Shown here piece after piece: positions 12,401-27,400 of a stretch of DNA of 64,000 nucleotides. The position numbers were made by a program, and so were the translations under genes. The stretch is from Axinella damicornis. Taxonomy: Eukaryota; Porifera; Demospongiae; Axinellida; Axinellidae. The DNA lies in NCBI GenBank assembly GCA_963931865.1, contig OZ007506.1:14787969-14851968 (forward strand), written 5' to 3'. The notes below the pieces were generated by a model. That model saw only the letters and a list, made by a program, of their open reading frames with translations. It was not told the origin of the DNA and searched no databases. Each line of letters begins with the position of its first letter. Position 1 is the first letter of the stretch.

Positions 12401-15400
12401 TGTGCATGGAACTGACACGTGCACGGCTAAATAAAATGAACGCTCATATCAGAGTCTTGAGCACATGCATGTAGTGCTTGCTACACTCGTGGAGTACCTG
12501 ATAAGCAGTGCAGTAGACGACAAGGGTCTCATCAAGTACTGATCATCATTTTAAGCAATATTATGTTGAGGACCATATTTGTGCTCTAGTGGTTAGATCT
12601 CAGCATTTACATTCTAGTTCTGATCATTTTTGCGAAGTTATCATTCGGACAATAATTATGTTGTGACTAGTTTCTATTTTCATTCAAGTCACTAGTAGCT
12701 AGCTTATTATCTATACTACTCCTACTATTGGAGTGTTGTATAATAATAATAATAATTGAAGAGTGAGTGGCTTGAATTGTCTGTGGTAGTGGCAAAGCAA
12801 CTGGCTGACCGGTTGAGAACTGCCGTAAAGGCAGAAGAAAGCAAGCAAGGTGCTTAAACCAGCTGGCAGATTACTGGAAGTAGCTAGTTACTTGCATCAT
12901 GTCCTCTATTCTTCTCAGTGACAGTTAGGGCACTTTAAACTTGTAAAGGCATTGTCTACTTGTTATGAATTGGTGCCCGGCTTCTCTATTCATACAATGT
13001 AATACTGTTCACATAATTATTTTTAATGTAACGTGGAAAGATTACGGAATTTCGTTATTGATCCGCGGAAGCTTCTTCGCCGTTGTGATGTGAGGTAGCT
13101 AAGTATGACTCCTGTTCTAGTCATCTAAAATCCGATCTGCTCCGCCGTGATAGTAGCTAGTTGTTACCTACGGTGGATGGCCTTTGAGTTTTGGAGATAG
13201 TAGTCTTTGTCTGCTTTTCCAGTCGTGTGCTAAGACCCTGAAAACTGCGACGGGAGTGCTGCGGTTCATAAAAATTTGGAAATTTCACCTCAGTTGGAGC
13301 AGTGTTCCACCCGAATAGCTGAATTTTACTTCACTATCCAAAGGTCATCCAGAGTCCCACTGGGGATAGCAAAAGATGAAGGCTCAAAGAACTGTGACCT
13401 GATTCATTCGTCAAAATCGCTCATTTTTGGGATCGGTGTAAAGACAAACTCTCTAATCTCCCGTAAGGTTTGTAATTTCTGGGACCCCTATAGAGTTTCA
13501 GATTGGGGTTTGCTGCAACTACAGTATAAATCCTAGCTCTATATGGAGCATGCTCTGACTTTTCCAATATTTGCGATGGCATATTTCTCTTCAACGGAGG
13601 TGTCGGATGTGGGCATGGGCATTGTTAATGGTTAATGCTTAATGTTCTTGAAGTATGAGTTTCATGGTGTACAGCTAACATGATTATATATCACAGTAGT
13701 CACACCTTAACGTTACAATGTACATACAATTCGACTACATTTCTTCCTGGTAACTTAGCCGCATTATATCTCAGGAACTACCGTAGATCGGGAAATTTCG
13801 TGTTAAAAATATTTCGTGTGTAAATTTTTCGTGGCGTTAAATTTTCATAGTACAGCTCATCAACAAAACTTTTTTAACAATCATGGTGTTAAGAATGGAG
13901 ACGTACAACGAGCTGCTGCTATGCCGTGGTCACTGCATGACGTACCAACAAAGTGTTCTTCTGGCCTGTATCGCCTGTATAGCCCGTGCTTCTTCTCTTC
14001 CGCTTCGGCCCGCTTGTTGATTCGAGCACCATACCTCCCGATTCGCTGAGGCAATATCTCGCAAAGGTACGGAGAGCGACAGAGATCTTTCGGGATTGGG
14101 GAGTCCATCTGCGAATCACAGAAGGATTGTGAGCGCAGCACAGGTGAATTCAGTACTAGTTTACACGAGGCTGACCGTAAAAGTATCCGTTAAATATTCG
14201 TGGTTGAGGGAAACTACGTCGCTTTAGTAGTACTTCGCAACGCTCGTTCTTGCTTGAACACCAACAAGACACTGCCGTTTTAGGACCGTCTAATTAGCTC
14301 TTTGAGCAACTTACCAGGCCTTTGACGACGGAACGTCGATTTCTCTGAGTCCGGTACCGGTACCTGGTTCCAGCGCTATATTATACACTGTACGCGTACT
14401 GTGACTCGAACGTACAGCCACTATGTCTACGTACTGTTTACATGAAAACACGACCAGTGTAAACTTCATACCCTCAGGAAGAGTGTAATATGGCCCCATA
14501 TTCTAGCCTCGTTCCCAGGCCTACCCCGTTTTTTTCTGTTCTTCAGTTTCAGTTGACAATAATACATGGATGCGGAAGGGCTTCGCCGCCCTTCCGCATC
14601 CGTGTATTATTGTCAACGGAAACTGAAGAACAGAAAAAAACGGGGTAGGCCTGGGAACGAGGCTACCCATATTCCACTGTTGCTCTCCATACATTTTCAA
14701 TGGAGCAAGTCTACAGCTGTGGGATAATAATCTGTATTCCAAATATTCCAACACCACACGAAAGTAGCATGAACTCCTGGAACAAGAAAGCCCCAAGGTA
14801 TTTGGACCTAGGCAATTAGCACAAGCGCTTTTGCATCAAATTACTGAGAGGCAGACAGGAGCCCAACCCTCAAAAATTCTCTGGCACTACTACGCTAGGT
14901 CGTGATGAAGAGATATACCGTAGTCTCTCAAAAATACGCCCACCCTCAAAATACGCCCACCCCCCTTTTCGCGACAAGTTGTTGCAAAGCGTCATTTATT
15001 ACTCGAAAGTACGCCCACCCTATTTGCTCGAGCAGGAAAGCACTTGAATAGCTCCGGAGGACGTGCAGTCAAAGAGGTGGGACTAAGAAATGAGGGATGG
15101 CTATCGCGGTACTAATTTCAATGAATTTCATTATGTTGTATGTATGCCATTGCATAATCAGCTGTGTACTGAGTGCATGACATGAGACCGTGCACGCGCT
15201 GTGCATTGCATATTTGTGCCTTCGTGTGTGCAATCGCCTAGCGTAGCACTAGCAGACTACGCATTTGTCGGAAGCAGCAAGTCCCAAAGATGGTCTGCGT
15301 GCTCCACGTCATTCAAGCACTCCTGCATGCTGTGTCTTGTTTCCTGTTCCTGCAGCTCTGACTCACACAAAGAGATTGTTCCTGCTCACTAAGAAACTCT

Positions 15401-18400
15401 GGGAGTAGTAGTAGTAAAGCCTTGCTAGAATGACTGTTGCAGTATGGCACGCATGTTATTTGATGTCTTGAGTGGGCCTACTTTCGAAATGGGTGGGCCT
15501 ATTTTCGAGAGAGGGGGTCCTCGAAAATATGCCCATCCCCTCTTTGAGCAGTCACTAAAGTTCATCGCCCATGGACGTATTTTCGAGAGACTGCTGTACG
15601 TCAATCTGTGTATATTTTAGCTATCTGCACAAAAACTTACTGGATTATTCAAGAAGAACATGCTCTATGCATGCATAATCTTCATTTCATACCCAAATTT
15701 CGTGATTTATTTTCATGCCGCTCGGCAAAATACACTAGGCTACCCGTGCAACAAGTCAAACTACATGAGAAACAATTTAATTTCCTACGTTATATTTTCA
15801 CGCAAAGTATAAGTAAGGCCTCATTAGTCTTTGGTTAATTGATTTTGTAACACGTTTACATATACTACTTCCGCTATGAATAATATGAACTCATTGTTTT
15901 ATGTAACAACGTGGCAGCTGCCTCCAACTTGTACATCGTAACCTTAAGGTTACGGGTTACAGTTTGCAATTGCGCATGCGCGGCGCGCGCTTGCGGTTTA
16001 CAGTCAACAGTGAAATGTGTGCGCGACTTTGGCGTCAGTTTTTTATCGCTGAACTTACATCTAACCGTATATTAGACTGGATTTCAATTCTACGAAGAAA
16101 GGGGCAGGGCGGCTCGAAAAGTTTTACCGAGATAAACATCCGGTTCGTGAGATACTGTGCGTTCTGCTTGCCTGATCTAGCGAAAAGCGAATGGCTTTGT
16201 GGTATGAACGACCATCACTCGTTTTTCCAACGGCAGCGAAGCGAAGTCGCTCCGAGCCGCCCTCCAGTCAGTTGAAAACTTCCCATGGGTGTTGCCAAGC
16301 TGGCCTGTTAGCCCTTTCTGATTGCAAAATCTGACGCCAAAAATCGCCAACTCGACCTTGAACTTTGATGCCATTGCCCGTGTTTGCATGTTGTACTCAG
16401 GCGCTAAAATCATACCAGCTAGAAGGTACTCGTATTGCTGTTATACCTCGTTTTTGTTGCGTGTCTCTAGCTAGTTCCTGCACGGAGGGACAAAGGTAAC
16501 TTGTACGTTATGTAATTTTAATGAGCACACGGTATCCCGTAACCTTAATGTACCTGAGTCACATACAATAGCTACATGACATGATTTTTGTACCAATCAA
16601 CCTAGACATTTTGATGAAGTAAACCTGCAAGTGGAGCCTGCGTGGTACGGTTGAGCAATAATTCTGCAATAACATACTGCTGCAATTAACCCTTTAAGCC
16701 CCATTGACGGCTATAGACGTCATTTAGACCCTATGCACTTGTAGGGCTTCTCGTCAGTCCAAAAAGAGACCAAAAAGGCTTCAGAGGGTCTAGGGACAAA
16801 TTTGAGCGATGAACCCAAAGATTTCGGCGCGCACCCCCCACTAAACATAGAAGCAGCGCCCCCCTTCGCATGTCGTGGGCGTTTTTGATTTTAATGAGAT
16901 TCATTGACCCGAGGATTTTGATATTCATAGACCCCACCCAGGGCCTCAAGAAAACATGCAAATTGGTGGTGTAAGGTGTGCCATCAGTCAGATCTGGCCC
17001 AAGTTTAGGGAAATGCTGGGCGAAAATCCGGCTGACATCCACCTTTGACCTCCGATTGCTGGGCTTGGGGGGGGGGGGGGGGGGGGGGGGGTCATGACTA
17101 TCATTAATGGTATTGCCAGAGGGGTCTTTCCATGTGTGCGGGCCCCACCAAGTTTGGCCGCTGAGGAGCGAATGCTGTGGGAGAGGAGTACCTACGAAAG
17201 TGGTGTGCGCTGAATGCATGAAAATGTGTTGTCTTGGTGGGAAGAATTTGGTGGTTAAAGGGTTAATGTATTGCGTGGTTTTTAGAATGCCAATACTATC
17301 GCAATCGCAATATATCGCAATATATCGCACTACACTTCTAGCATAACAACGACATGATAAGGATTTGAAATTGAGGTCATCTGTACACCTCAAAGTAAAG
17401 ACAAGCAATACTGGCAATAATCGCAAGATGGTTTCAGGCAATAACCTCAAGGATTAATTCACAGTATCGCCCAACCCTACAGTGTGGAGGGTAAAACCAT
17501 ACACATTTCAAATACTAGGTACCGTTAACTATCCAATTGGGAATTCCTGTGAACATCACGGGACATACAGTATAGCCTAGGCGGGTTTTATCATTCATCA
17601 TCTTCCTGTGTGTCTGTTGTATCCCTACATATAGAGTCTACCTACTCTATGAAGAAGTGAAACTTCTAGACTGCTCTTCCATTACACTAAAGACAAGGTG
17701 ATGCCTACAAACAGTCCTGTGGCTTCACTTTGAAGGAGGTGAGCTGAATTACGTATAACAGACTTACTTCCTTAACTGCACCCAACTGTGTTCCAACAGA
17801 ACTGAGACAGTAAACGCCTTTCTTCCTGAAGACTTCCTTATAGAATGCTCTGAGCTTCTCAGCAATAAACCTCATAAACTCATCCTCATGTGTGAAGAAT
17901 GGTAGGAGCACACTAATAGCATTCCTGTGAATAAAAGATGAAATAACAAATCAAACTTGCTGCTATTGCAAGGCAAAAAAACTGCACTGTCTATGATGCT
18001 AAATGTATGGTTCTGTACAACTACAGATATTACAGGTGTATATATAAGTGAAATCACAGGGGTAAATTACATTACATTAACAAGGGTACTATGATAAGTG
18101 ATTTAAACTCCTTCAATTGACCAATCAGTATTTCATTGAAGTATAGTGATATTGTCTGTGTAATCTATATATAAGAGTGCATACTCATTGGAGTCGGTAT
18201 AGGCTCTATAATGGGGTAGAGCGGACATGCAATATAATTGTGCTAATACAAAAAAAATCTGAAAAACGGGCAACACATAAGCCTTTATGACAACATGCCA
18301 TGCATTCATCTTCGAGTGGTTTCCTGACCAAGAAGACTCCCACTGTTGCAAAAAGCATTGCAAAAGTAGCTACCAAACCAGCAAGTCGCTAAACTGCCAA

Positions 18401-21400
18401 TAACATTTTCTTTTTCTACTTCCTTCTTCTAGTTCAAAATTATGCGACTCCCTCGTAACACAAAACAGCAACAATTTACACTGAGCAGCTCATTCCCAGG
18501 CCTCCGCCCAGACTTTATCTCGCAGCCGTGTCCACGGCTGCGAGATAAAGTCTGGGCGGAGGCCTGGGAACGAGGCTAGAGCAGACCCCATGCACACCTT
18601 TTTCACAACTTCGAAGTCTCACGAGGCGCTTGAACCCACCCAATCAAAACTATGCAGCATAAAACTCCCTACATATCATTTTTCATTACAAATGTACTAT
18701 GTGAAAAGATTCATAGGGCTAATTAGCCTTGTTCCCAGGCCCGTGCGCCGGCTTCAGTTGTATGAAAGAACGTGATGGGTCTGGTAAGTTTCCTCACGTG
18801 CGTGACGTCGAGGGTAGAAAGGTGGTAGAAAAGACTTAATTCATCGAATGTGGGCAATGCTTTTCAATAGTGTGACAGACTCTCCAGTTGCTCGAGTAAC
18901 TATAACATATCTCAACAGAGATGAATCTGAGCAAGCAAAGATGTCTTGGATTACCGCAGCAGAAGTCGATGGACATGAGATATCCTGGACATGGGCCTTG
19001 ATGTAACAGTCTGAAGCCAGCACAGAAGTTAACACTCTATCCACTGATATTCCTGCAAACAAATGTGACCACCACTCCTCCCAAAACAAGTCACTGACTT
19101 GATGTAGCAACAGGTCTGCTACAACAACAGTTGTGTCGGACACTATAGTGACCACCTGACCATGTGCAAGATGTACACTACTCCTCTCCTGTTGACGACA
19201 GTACTATTGTGCTTGACAGTCCACAAGTCACTGTTCAGTCTGTGTGGAGGACCGGAACTATTAAGTATAGTGTAAATTAAAGTCCAATATTGGAGGGAGC
19301 ACCTTGGTGCGCAGGGCGAATTCTTTTTTGTATTGTAGTCTCTGTCCTCACCTTTGTTGTTGTTCTGTATGGTCTTTTGTTGTTGTTCTGTAATGCTTGT
19401 TTTTTAAGTAATAGATTTTGTAGTTCAGTTGATTCAGATACGTATTACTCTTCTGCTGCAAGTTATCAGTCAAGTTACCGCTCGGGCCCTTTACAGTCTG
19501 ATCAGTCTGACAGCACCATGGTACCCAATGCTGTCCATCAGCCGTCTGTGCAGGGGTAAGTATTCTATGAATACACTCTAGTTTGTGAAATGCCGGTAGT
19601 GATAGGGTTTTAGTAATGCTAGGGATTTGGGAGCATCCACCCCTAAACTGAATTAAATATTCTGGTTGAGGATAGGACCCAGATGTTATCTGTATTAGCC
19701 ACTGAAATTAGTCATGAAGAGATCTCAATTCTTGCTCATTGGTTGTACAGGAGAGACGAAAATTGTCATGGCACGTGGTGGGGTTTACTGTACATTAGGG
19801 AGACTTAATTAGCAGGTGAAACTTTTCCCCAGCCCCTGATTTGCATCTAAAATTTTACTTTTTTAGGTGACTTTTAATATGGAGTTCATCTCACCCTTAT
19901 TACCAGAATGTGTCCAACATTATGCCCATTTATTCCTTGACACAAGTTGAGAATGATGTCACACACACTCACCACACTGGATATATGTCCATATATTGAC
20001 CTTGTACTCATGTCCACTCCATCCCAGTTATGCAAGTGCTGTACCATTCCCCCCACTAGTCAACAGATCACATGCAGTGGCCTTGACATTGCTATCAAGT
20101 GGAATGCTGTTGCCTGTTCCTACACAACAGAGCCGCACTATCTGGAGATGTGTACATGCGTATTGGGTTAGATGCAGGGTTGTACCTATACCGGTATAGG
20201 TATCGGTATAGGTGCCTATACTCGTGGTATAGGCAAAGTATAGGTATAGGTAAACTCATAGCCTATACTTGCCTTCATCTGTGGCACTGATGTTGAAGTA
20301 TCTCCATACAGCACTAGAGCGGTTTGCCATACTGGGTACCACAAAAAAACTAAACGCCTGTTTCAACAAAAGCTAGACCTGAGTCCATATAGTTATGCAC
20401 GCGCACGCAGCAAACAGTCATGCACGTGCACAGACTTGCCCATGTACGGAATGCAATAATTACTACTATGAATTTATGATGTCCTAATACAATGTAAGTT
20501 GATACAACCAGCTGTGGATATCGGTATCGGTATCGGTACGGCCGATCTGATGGCTAACGTTATTGTGTATCTGCAGTATAGGCAAATTGTGGTATAGGTA
20601 CAACCCTGGTTAGATGTGTAACTGGGGCCATTCAATGTCAGAACTATTCATGGCCCAATTGGCTGCAGGTATTTCTGTCCACTATGGAGCAATGCATTCC
20701 ACAGCAATCAGTAGCCCCAGGTCATAACTGGTAGAGATAGCTGATTACAGATATCACTGTCACATCCAAGCAAGATCTGAGGTTGTTCCAAGCAATTTGA
20801 TCTGTCTGATCACGCGGTAACGCGCATCGCTGTATCCATTGAAGAGGTAGACTCGTGAGTGGTCTCCTGTTGTATAGCCATCCAAGGAGTACACGGTTCA
20901 CGATTCGTGCCTCTCAGACGTCTTCGTTGTTGAGCGAGCATGCACGTATGAATTATCAGGAACTTTCGGTTATTTGCAGAAGCGGAAAACGTGGCGGTGC
21001 AAGCGTAGCAAGCGTAGCAAGCGCAGCAAATGTAGCAAGTGTAGCAAGCGTAGCAAGCGTAGCAATCTTGGGACAAAATTGCACAATTCAACAACCAACG
21101 AAAATCACAAAAATCACTCAAAAATGTACAGTCATTTTCATACAAATCATTATGCAAACCAGCAAACCTGAGTTTCTGAACAACATGCAGCAAAAAGAAG
21201 AGAGCAAACCTGCCAAAATGAGCTCCAGTTTTTAAAGGAAAACTGCCCGGTGGAGTGTGATTCAGCCATCCCACGACACTAGCTAGTCCTGCTCGTGCGT
21301 ACGCAATGCGCGTGTGCAACTTAACTGCTTATTTTTACTGGCATGTGCTTGGTCTTGAGATTGGGCTGGGAACAAGACTTGCCTACTACTATTAAGTCTC

Positions 21401-24400
21401 ATAATATTGGTGTGGCTGCCACCGCACCAATATTATGCGCCGCCACACCTGCCGCACCTACTCCTACTGCCCGCCCCATCGTTTTTTTGACAACTTCGAA
21501 GTCTCACGAGGCGCTTGAAACTGCCCACTCAATAACTATCGCTTCATCTGCGATGCCATTTTTTTTACTTGTGTGCATTCACAGAGAGCAACTTTGAACT
21601 TTGAACTCAAAATTGTGTACTGTGTGCGGAGTGAATGCTATCAAGTATGCTGGTAAACAAGTGTTAAAAACATTAAAAAATGTATGGAGATGTAGGGATA
21701 GCAGAACAGCAAAAAGTAGGAAAACAAGCAGGGATGATGGCATAAAACAGTTCAGTATACAACACCCTACATATGTATATTTTTCTCGTTATACACGTAT
21801 TATGTGGAAAGATATGTAAGAAGAGGTTGTATACTGAACTGTTTTATGACTGCTTTTTCCCCTACTTTTTGCTGTTCCGCTATCCCTATACGTCTCCATA
21901 CATTTTTAATTAACCCATTAGGGCCCATAGCGCCAAATGTCGTCATAATACTTTCAGCTTCATCATGTGACTTCCGGCAATGTCCTTGGGAGATAGGTTC
22001 TGCGACAGCAGAAAGGGTGGGACAGGGGGAGGTGGGTGGGTGCACCCGGAGGGTGCAAACAGCATGGCCGTGTCTGGGCTCCATGGTAGGAAGGTCTTGG
22101 TCGGCCCTGGGAGGGCCATTTCCATCGTTTTTGGCATAAATGGGGTCAGAAAGTAGCCGTCTGGCTTTGTAGGGCCTCCATTTCCAGCAAACATCGCATG
22201 TTTTTCAGCTACAGCGGGTTGCCACTTCTCCGGAGGCTTGATTGCAAGTCCGTTAATTGGTAGGTGTGGTTAAGTCACGTATACGCTTAGTATAGCTCAA
22301 ATTACCTGTGTGAGCAGCTTCGAGCCCAGCAACGCCAGGGAACAGAAATTAGGGTATGTTTAAGTGTTCTATTGACTGAAAATGACCTAGAGAAAGAAAT
22401 TTGGGCCCTAAAGAGTTTTAATGTTTTTGTCTCGGCACCGAAGTGCCAAGACACAGTGCTGGATGCGTAGGTACGTACGTACGTACGTCACTGTTCGCAA
22501 TGCGCCCACGCAAGTGCTGCATGCTCTACACTCTTAATAGGGTGTCAAACGTATTTATAGCCTGCAAGTATGTCTTCAAAAGTGATTATGGGTTTGCATG
22601 GCTGCTCATGAATCCTCTTACTAAGACTGCTGCTATGTAGCTATAATACTTAATTCAGGACAACGAATACTCACTCATCCAGTGTGCTGCACTCAAGTGC
22701 ATACTAACTCACTCAGCTCTAGCTAGCTAGCTATAGCTATATAGATAAGTGCTGAAAGAATTGGCCAAGGTGTTGACTAAACATCAAGCCCAGACACGAC
22801 CATCCTGCTTTCACCCTTTGGGTGAACATTCCTGACCCACCCCTTGCTCACACAGAACCTCCAAGGATATTGATGCTCACTTAAGCTGAAAGTCTCATAG
22901 CTAACAGGTTTTGCAGTCATAATAAAGGGTTAAGCAGCTACCATGTCCTCTGCATGATTCTATATAAGCTGATACCAAGTCGTGCCGAGACACATCAAGT
23001 CTTTTAAAGACTCACTTGTTTACACTTGTATAAGTAGTGCTTGTTTGTAAGTAGTAGATTTTGGAGATTTGGAAGTTCACAGTTATTACTATTCAGTTGC
23101 AAGTTTAAAGACAAGTTACCACTTGGGTCCTTCGCACTTGCACTAGCAGCATTCTTAATCACAACACACTATACTGAACAACACCATCATACCGTGTTGC
23201 TATGGAAACAGTTGGCACATATGATGTTAAACCTTTGGAGGTTTCATGAGATAGAGGGTCTACAATCTGATTCCTGGTCATGGTTTGTATAACATTGTAT
23301 GGCAGCTACACTAACAAGACTTGAGATCAAGTCCCATGGGATACGTACATTTAGTGTATAACAGATCTGGTTCTATTCAGGGCCTGTATATAAAATTATG
23401 GGACAGTATAGTGTCGAAAAAGCTGGACCCACACACTTGGGGTAGCAGTAACAAGAGTTACATAATATCTTTCTTGTTTGCATGCTTGCATGAATAGGTC
23501 TTGGTTTAAACTCCCCCCACCCCCAACAATAATTAGCCACAGCGCTAGTAAAATTAATCAAAAAATCTTAGTATTCAATCAATGGGCAACTGACTTGGTC
23601 AACAATAAGTACCGTACAGCAGCATATAATTATAGCCTTTTTCGCCATTGTTGCAAAACAATTAAAGGTAGGTAGAAAGACCATACAATGAGTGTGTCAC
23701 CTACGTAAACATAGGGTAACATTGAATGTGCTGCAGACAAATGGGAGAAATTATCTGGAGTGGTAGAGATTCGATGCTGCGAAAGTATACATGTGGTCAC
23801 ATTGCATACAACTAGTCGACTTTTGATCAAAAATGGGCTTGTGATCAAAGTGGAACTACGCACTGGCTACCATCCAAACAGTGTACAGCCATGGAAGTAA
23901 ATGTATATATAGGTAGTCCAGTGAGTGTACTATAACGTAGCTTGCTGCATGGTATTTAGCACAAAACAGAAATTGTGGGAGAGAGTTCACAAGGCGGTCA
24001 ACAAAACAGTAACCATTACAAAGTATAGCACATAGCGCAATACCTTTGGTGACCAAATGGACGAAGTTTTTTAACCAGCAGTTCTCCAATCATCTTAGTG
24101 TTGAAAGAGACTTTTGCAGGCAATTTGAGGCTTTCAGCAAGGCACATGGCTCTTTTGACACCATCAATGTTGTCAGCATCAAGTCCATAACTCTCCTGTT
24201 TTATGAATCAGAATAATCAGTGTGAGTTTAATGGCAGCCAACATGGCATCTTTATTTTTTTTATTCTATGCGGAAATGCAATGGACACACAGTATTGCCG
24301 TACAATAGCTAATTTTGCATGTATGCCCAAACATTAGATTTAAATGATGATACAGAAGCAGGTAGGGTGGGTGAATGTACAGTAATATTATTCCAAGTAC

Positions 24401-27400
24401 GTATGGTGCGGGGTATGAAAGAGTTATAGAAACTACTTGTGTGCGAATATGGACAAAGAAATAATGGGCAAGACTGTGACCTTGTGACTCATATTTCAGC
24501 TTTACCTTCGAATTCAGGAGGAATGTAAACCAGACTTTCTCTTCTCCTCGTTGTGAGCTTAAACTGCTGAACTTCAGATAAGTGGTAACTACAAGGAATA
24601 AAATCAAAGTATTTGACAGATGCTATCACTATGTAGTTACAAACAGGTGGACAGATACGATACATAATAACTACTATATAAGTCCTGAGTGGAATTGGTT
24701 TATATACTAATGATTATCCCACTATACTTCAGCAAACGAAATTAAGGCATGTTAAGCAAAATAGATATTTAGCCGCCCTTTAGACGCATGCATGGGTTAG
24801 GAGCTTCACCAGCAGTGCTGTTATATAGGCTCTGCATGAGCAGAAAGGGTGGGTCAGGGGGAGGTAGGTGGTTTCATCCGAAGGGTGTAAATAGCATGGC
24901 TTCCAACTCACCAAAAAGGTGAAAATATATAGCATGACTGTGTCTGGGCCTATATTGGCTGTGACAGCCCTTGGTTGGAGATGGGTGTGCCGATTTTTCA
25001 GTTCGACATGGATATTGCAAAAGGGTAAAGTCATCATGACATTTGCACTGCTTTGCTTACACAGGTATTTGAAGGTGAAAGTGGGAGTGGAGCAAGTGAA
25101 ACTTGGTACCATTGGAAAGCTCATGATTATCACAGAGTCGGCAGACTCTGTATGTAGGGATACGACGTACACGCAATACGTGCCAATACAAAAATATCTC
25201 TCCAAATCTCAGAAACGGTACACTTATAAGCCCTTATAACCACATACCGTTCATCTTCGAGTGTTTTCATGACCAACAAGACTCCTCGCGTCGCGAAAAA
25301 CCGGCGCGAAAGTACCACACCAGGTACTCGCAAAACGGGAAAATTGTTTTTCTTTCTTCTTCTTCTTCTTCTTCTTTCTTCTTTCAGACAGGCTAGCTCA
25401 ACGTCGAATCAATCTCTCATGATGGTTTTCGCACGAAACAGCAGCATTTCACACCGAGTAGTGCACCCGGCCATCGCTTTTTCGCAACCTCCAAGTTTTC
25501 ACCAGGCGGCTGCAGCTGCCCATTCAATAACTATGGCTTCTTTAGTCACGCCATTTTCTCATTTGTACGCATGCACGATCACTTAGCAACGAACGTAATT
25601 ATTACTCAAGATCGCTGAATTAGAAGTTGTGTTGACATAATTTCGTACTTCATAAAACCAAGGTAAATTCTAACTCTGTGCGTGTATGTTACTACCTACT
25701 GAGTTCTGTGAGAGGGCTGAATGCCTACCTAAAGACTCAACAATATATAAATCTTGCTACTTCTGGTATAGCTAATATTATGGTCTTCAGACAGGGATTA
25801 TTGGCTTAGTATCCATCCAGAAAAGGGTTGACTTGGGTTTGGATTCTTTAGCCAATGCTGGCAGTGTGAATACTGGAGTCAATATTGTCTATATACCAAA
25901 GCACCGACTTCTGCTCTGTGATGGCAAATTGCATGCGCTGCTGCTAAAAAAATGACATAAACAAGTAATAAAAAGCATTTGGAAATGTAACAAATGTAAC
26001 AGGATGTAGGGATACCAGAACGGCAAAAAGTAAGGAAACAAGGTAGGGATGATCGCACAAAACAGTGAAGTATACAATCCCCCTACATATCTTTTTTCAT
26101 TATACACGTATTATGGAAAAGATCTCTGTAGGGGGGTTGTATACTTCACTGTTTTGTGCGATCATCCCTACCTTGTTTCCTTACTCAAGTTTTGCCGTTC
26201 TGGTATCCCTACATCCTGTTACATTTTCAAATGCTTTTTATTACTTGTGACATCATAGAGGTGTTACTTCTTTACATTCAAAAAGCTGTCTTGATGGTCC
26301 TATTTTTGTGCCATTATGCTGTACAATGTGATAGGTGTCAAACACTTGTTTTCTATTGCTTGTTTATTGTCAGTGTAAATGAAAATGGAAAATGAAAACT
26401 GGCTAATGCTTGATATTTTATAACAGCTTTTGTACAACCGTTACAATAAAACAAGCTTGTTATGACCACAAACTAGCAAATATCTTCTGTCTACAGCGTT
26501 GTTTCAGACAAATCCTACCTGAGGTGATTGGGCAGACTGTGGCTGGGTAGGTCAACAGTTAAGAATTCGCGAATTGTATAGCATGACGGATCACTTTCCT
26601 GCAATCGAGCACTCAGTATGTACTTCATTGTTAGCAATACGGATTACTATTTCTGTCGCATATTAAGAGACAGCTGTTTCTGTGAGTCCAGTGCACACAA
26701 ACGATCAATACACAAGACTTCGCCAGCTGAAAATCCACAGCGAAGCTCCCAGCTATACTTCGTTCCGTCGTTCTTATCCTTCAAGCACATTAAACATGCG
26801 AGCTTTGATGTCATGGTGAACACACCTTGTTTTCTAGCAAGTATTCGCTTTTCGTAAACCATCCTTAATGAAGCTGAGTGGTCCAGCAGGAAATATACAA
26901 TTATTGGGAACGGACACGCATGCGCATTCAGAACTGGCCATGCATGGCCATTGTCCCACTTCCTGCCAGACCAATAACCACTTCACTTGGTTATATGCAG
27001 CAGGTTAGCATTACAAGAGTGGTTAGAGTCAGGAATGTATATACTTAGGACGGCTGAGTGCAGTCTGTGTCCAATTCGGAGCACGATACCTCGAGATGTA
27101 CAAGCTGAAAGGCTGACCTCCAGCCTACTTCCCAGTCTAAATAATGCATGAATGATATGCATTATTGGCATCTTTGATTTATATGGATGATGTAGTAGAT
27201 AATTTTGCTCATAGAACCTCAATTTTCTGAGAAACTAACCCCCCAAAAATTAGCTTAGTGGTGGATACCTTATCCTGAGATTCTGAAATTTCATCATCGA
27301 GTTGGTAGACTCTAGCTAGCTATGTAGTTAGCTAGCTAGGGATACGACGTACACACAATATATGCATGCTAATACCAAAAAATCTCTCCAAATCTCAGAA

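Larger units (their letters stand above)
17600..18700. mobile_element. Foldback-family fragments around RNF213-like exon 8
   Basis: ttgtatccctacatatagag lies at 17607. From 18260 to 18640 the body (ataagcctttatgacaacat, acttcgaagtctcacgaggcgcttga) appears in inverse orientation. Exon 8 (17768-17924) sits in between, so this marks old, decayed material rather than one intact copy. Confidence 0.45.
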
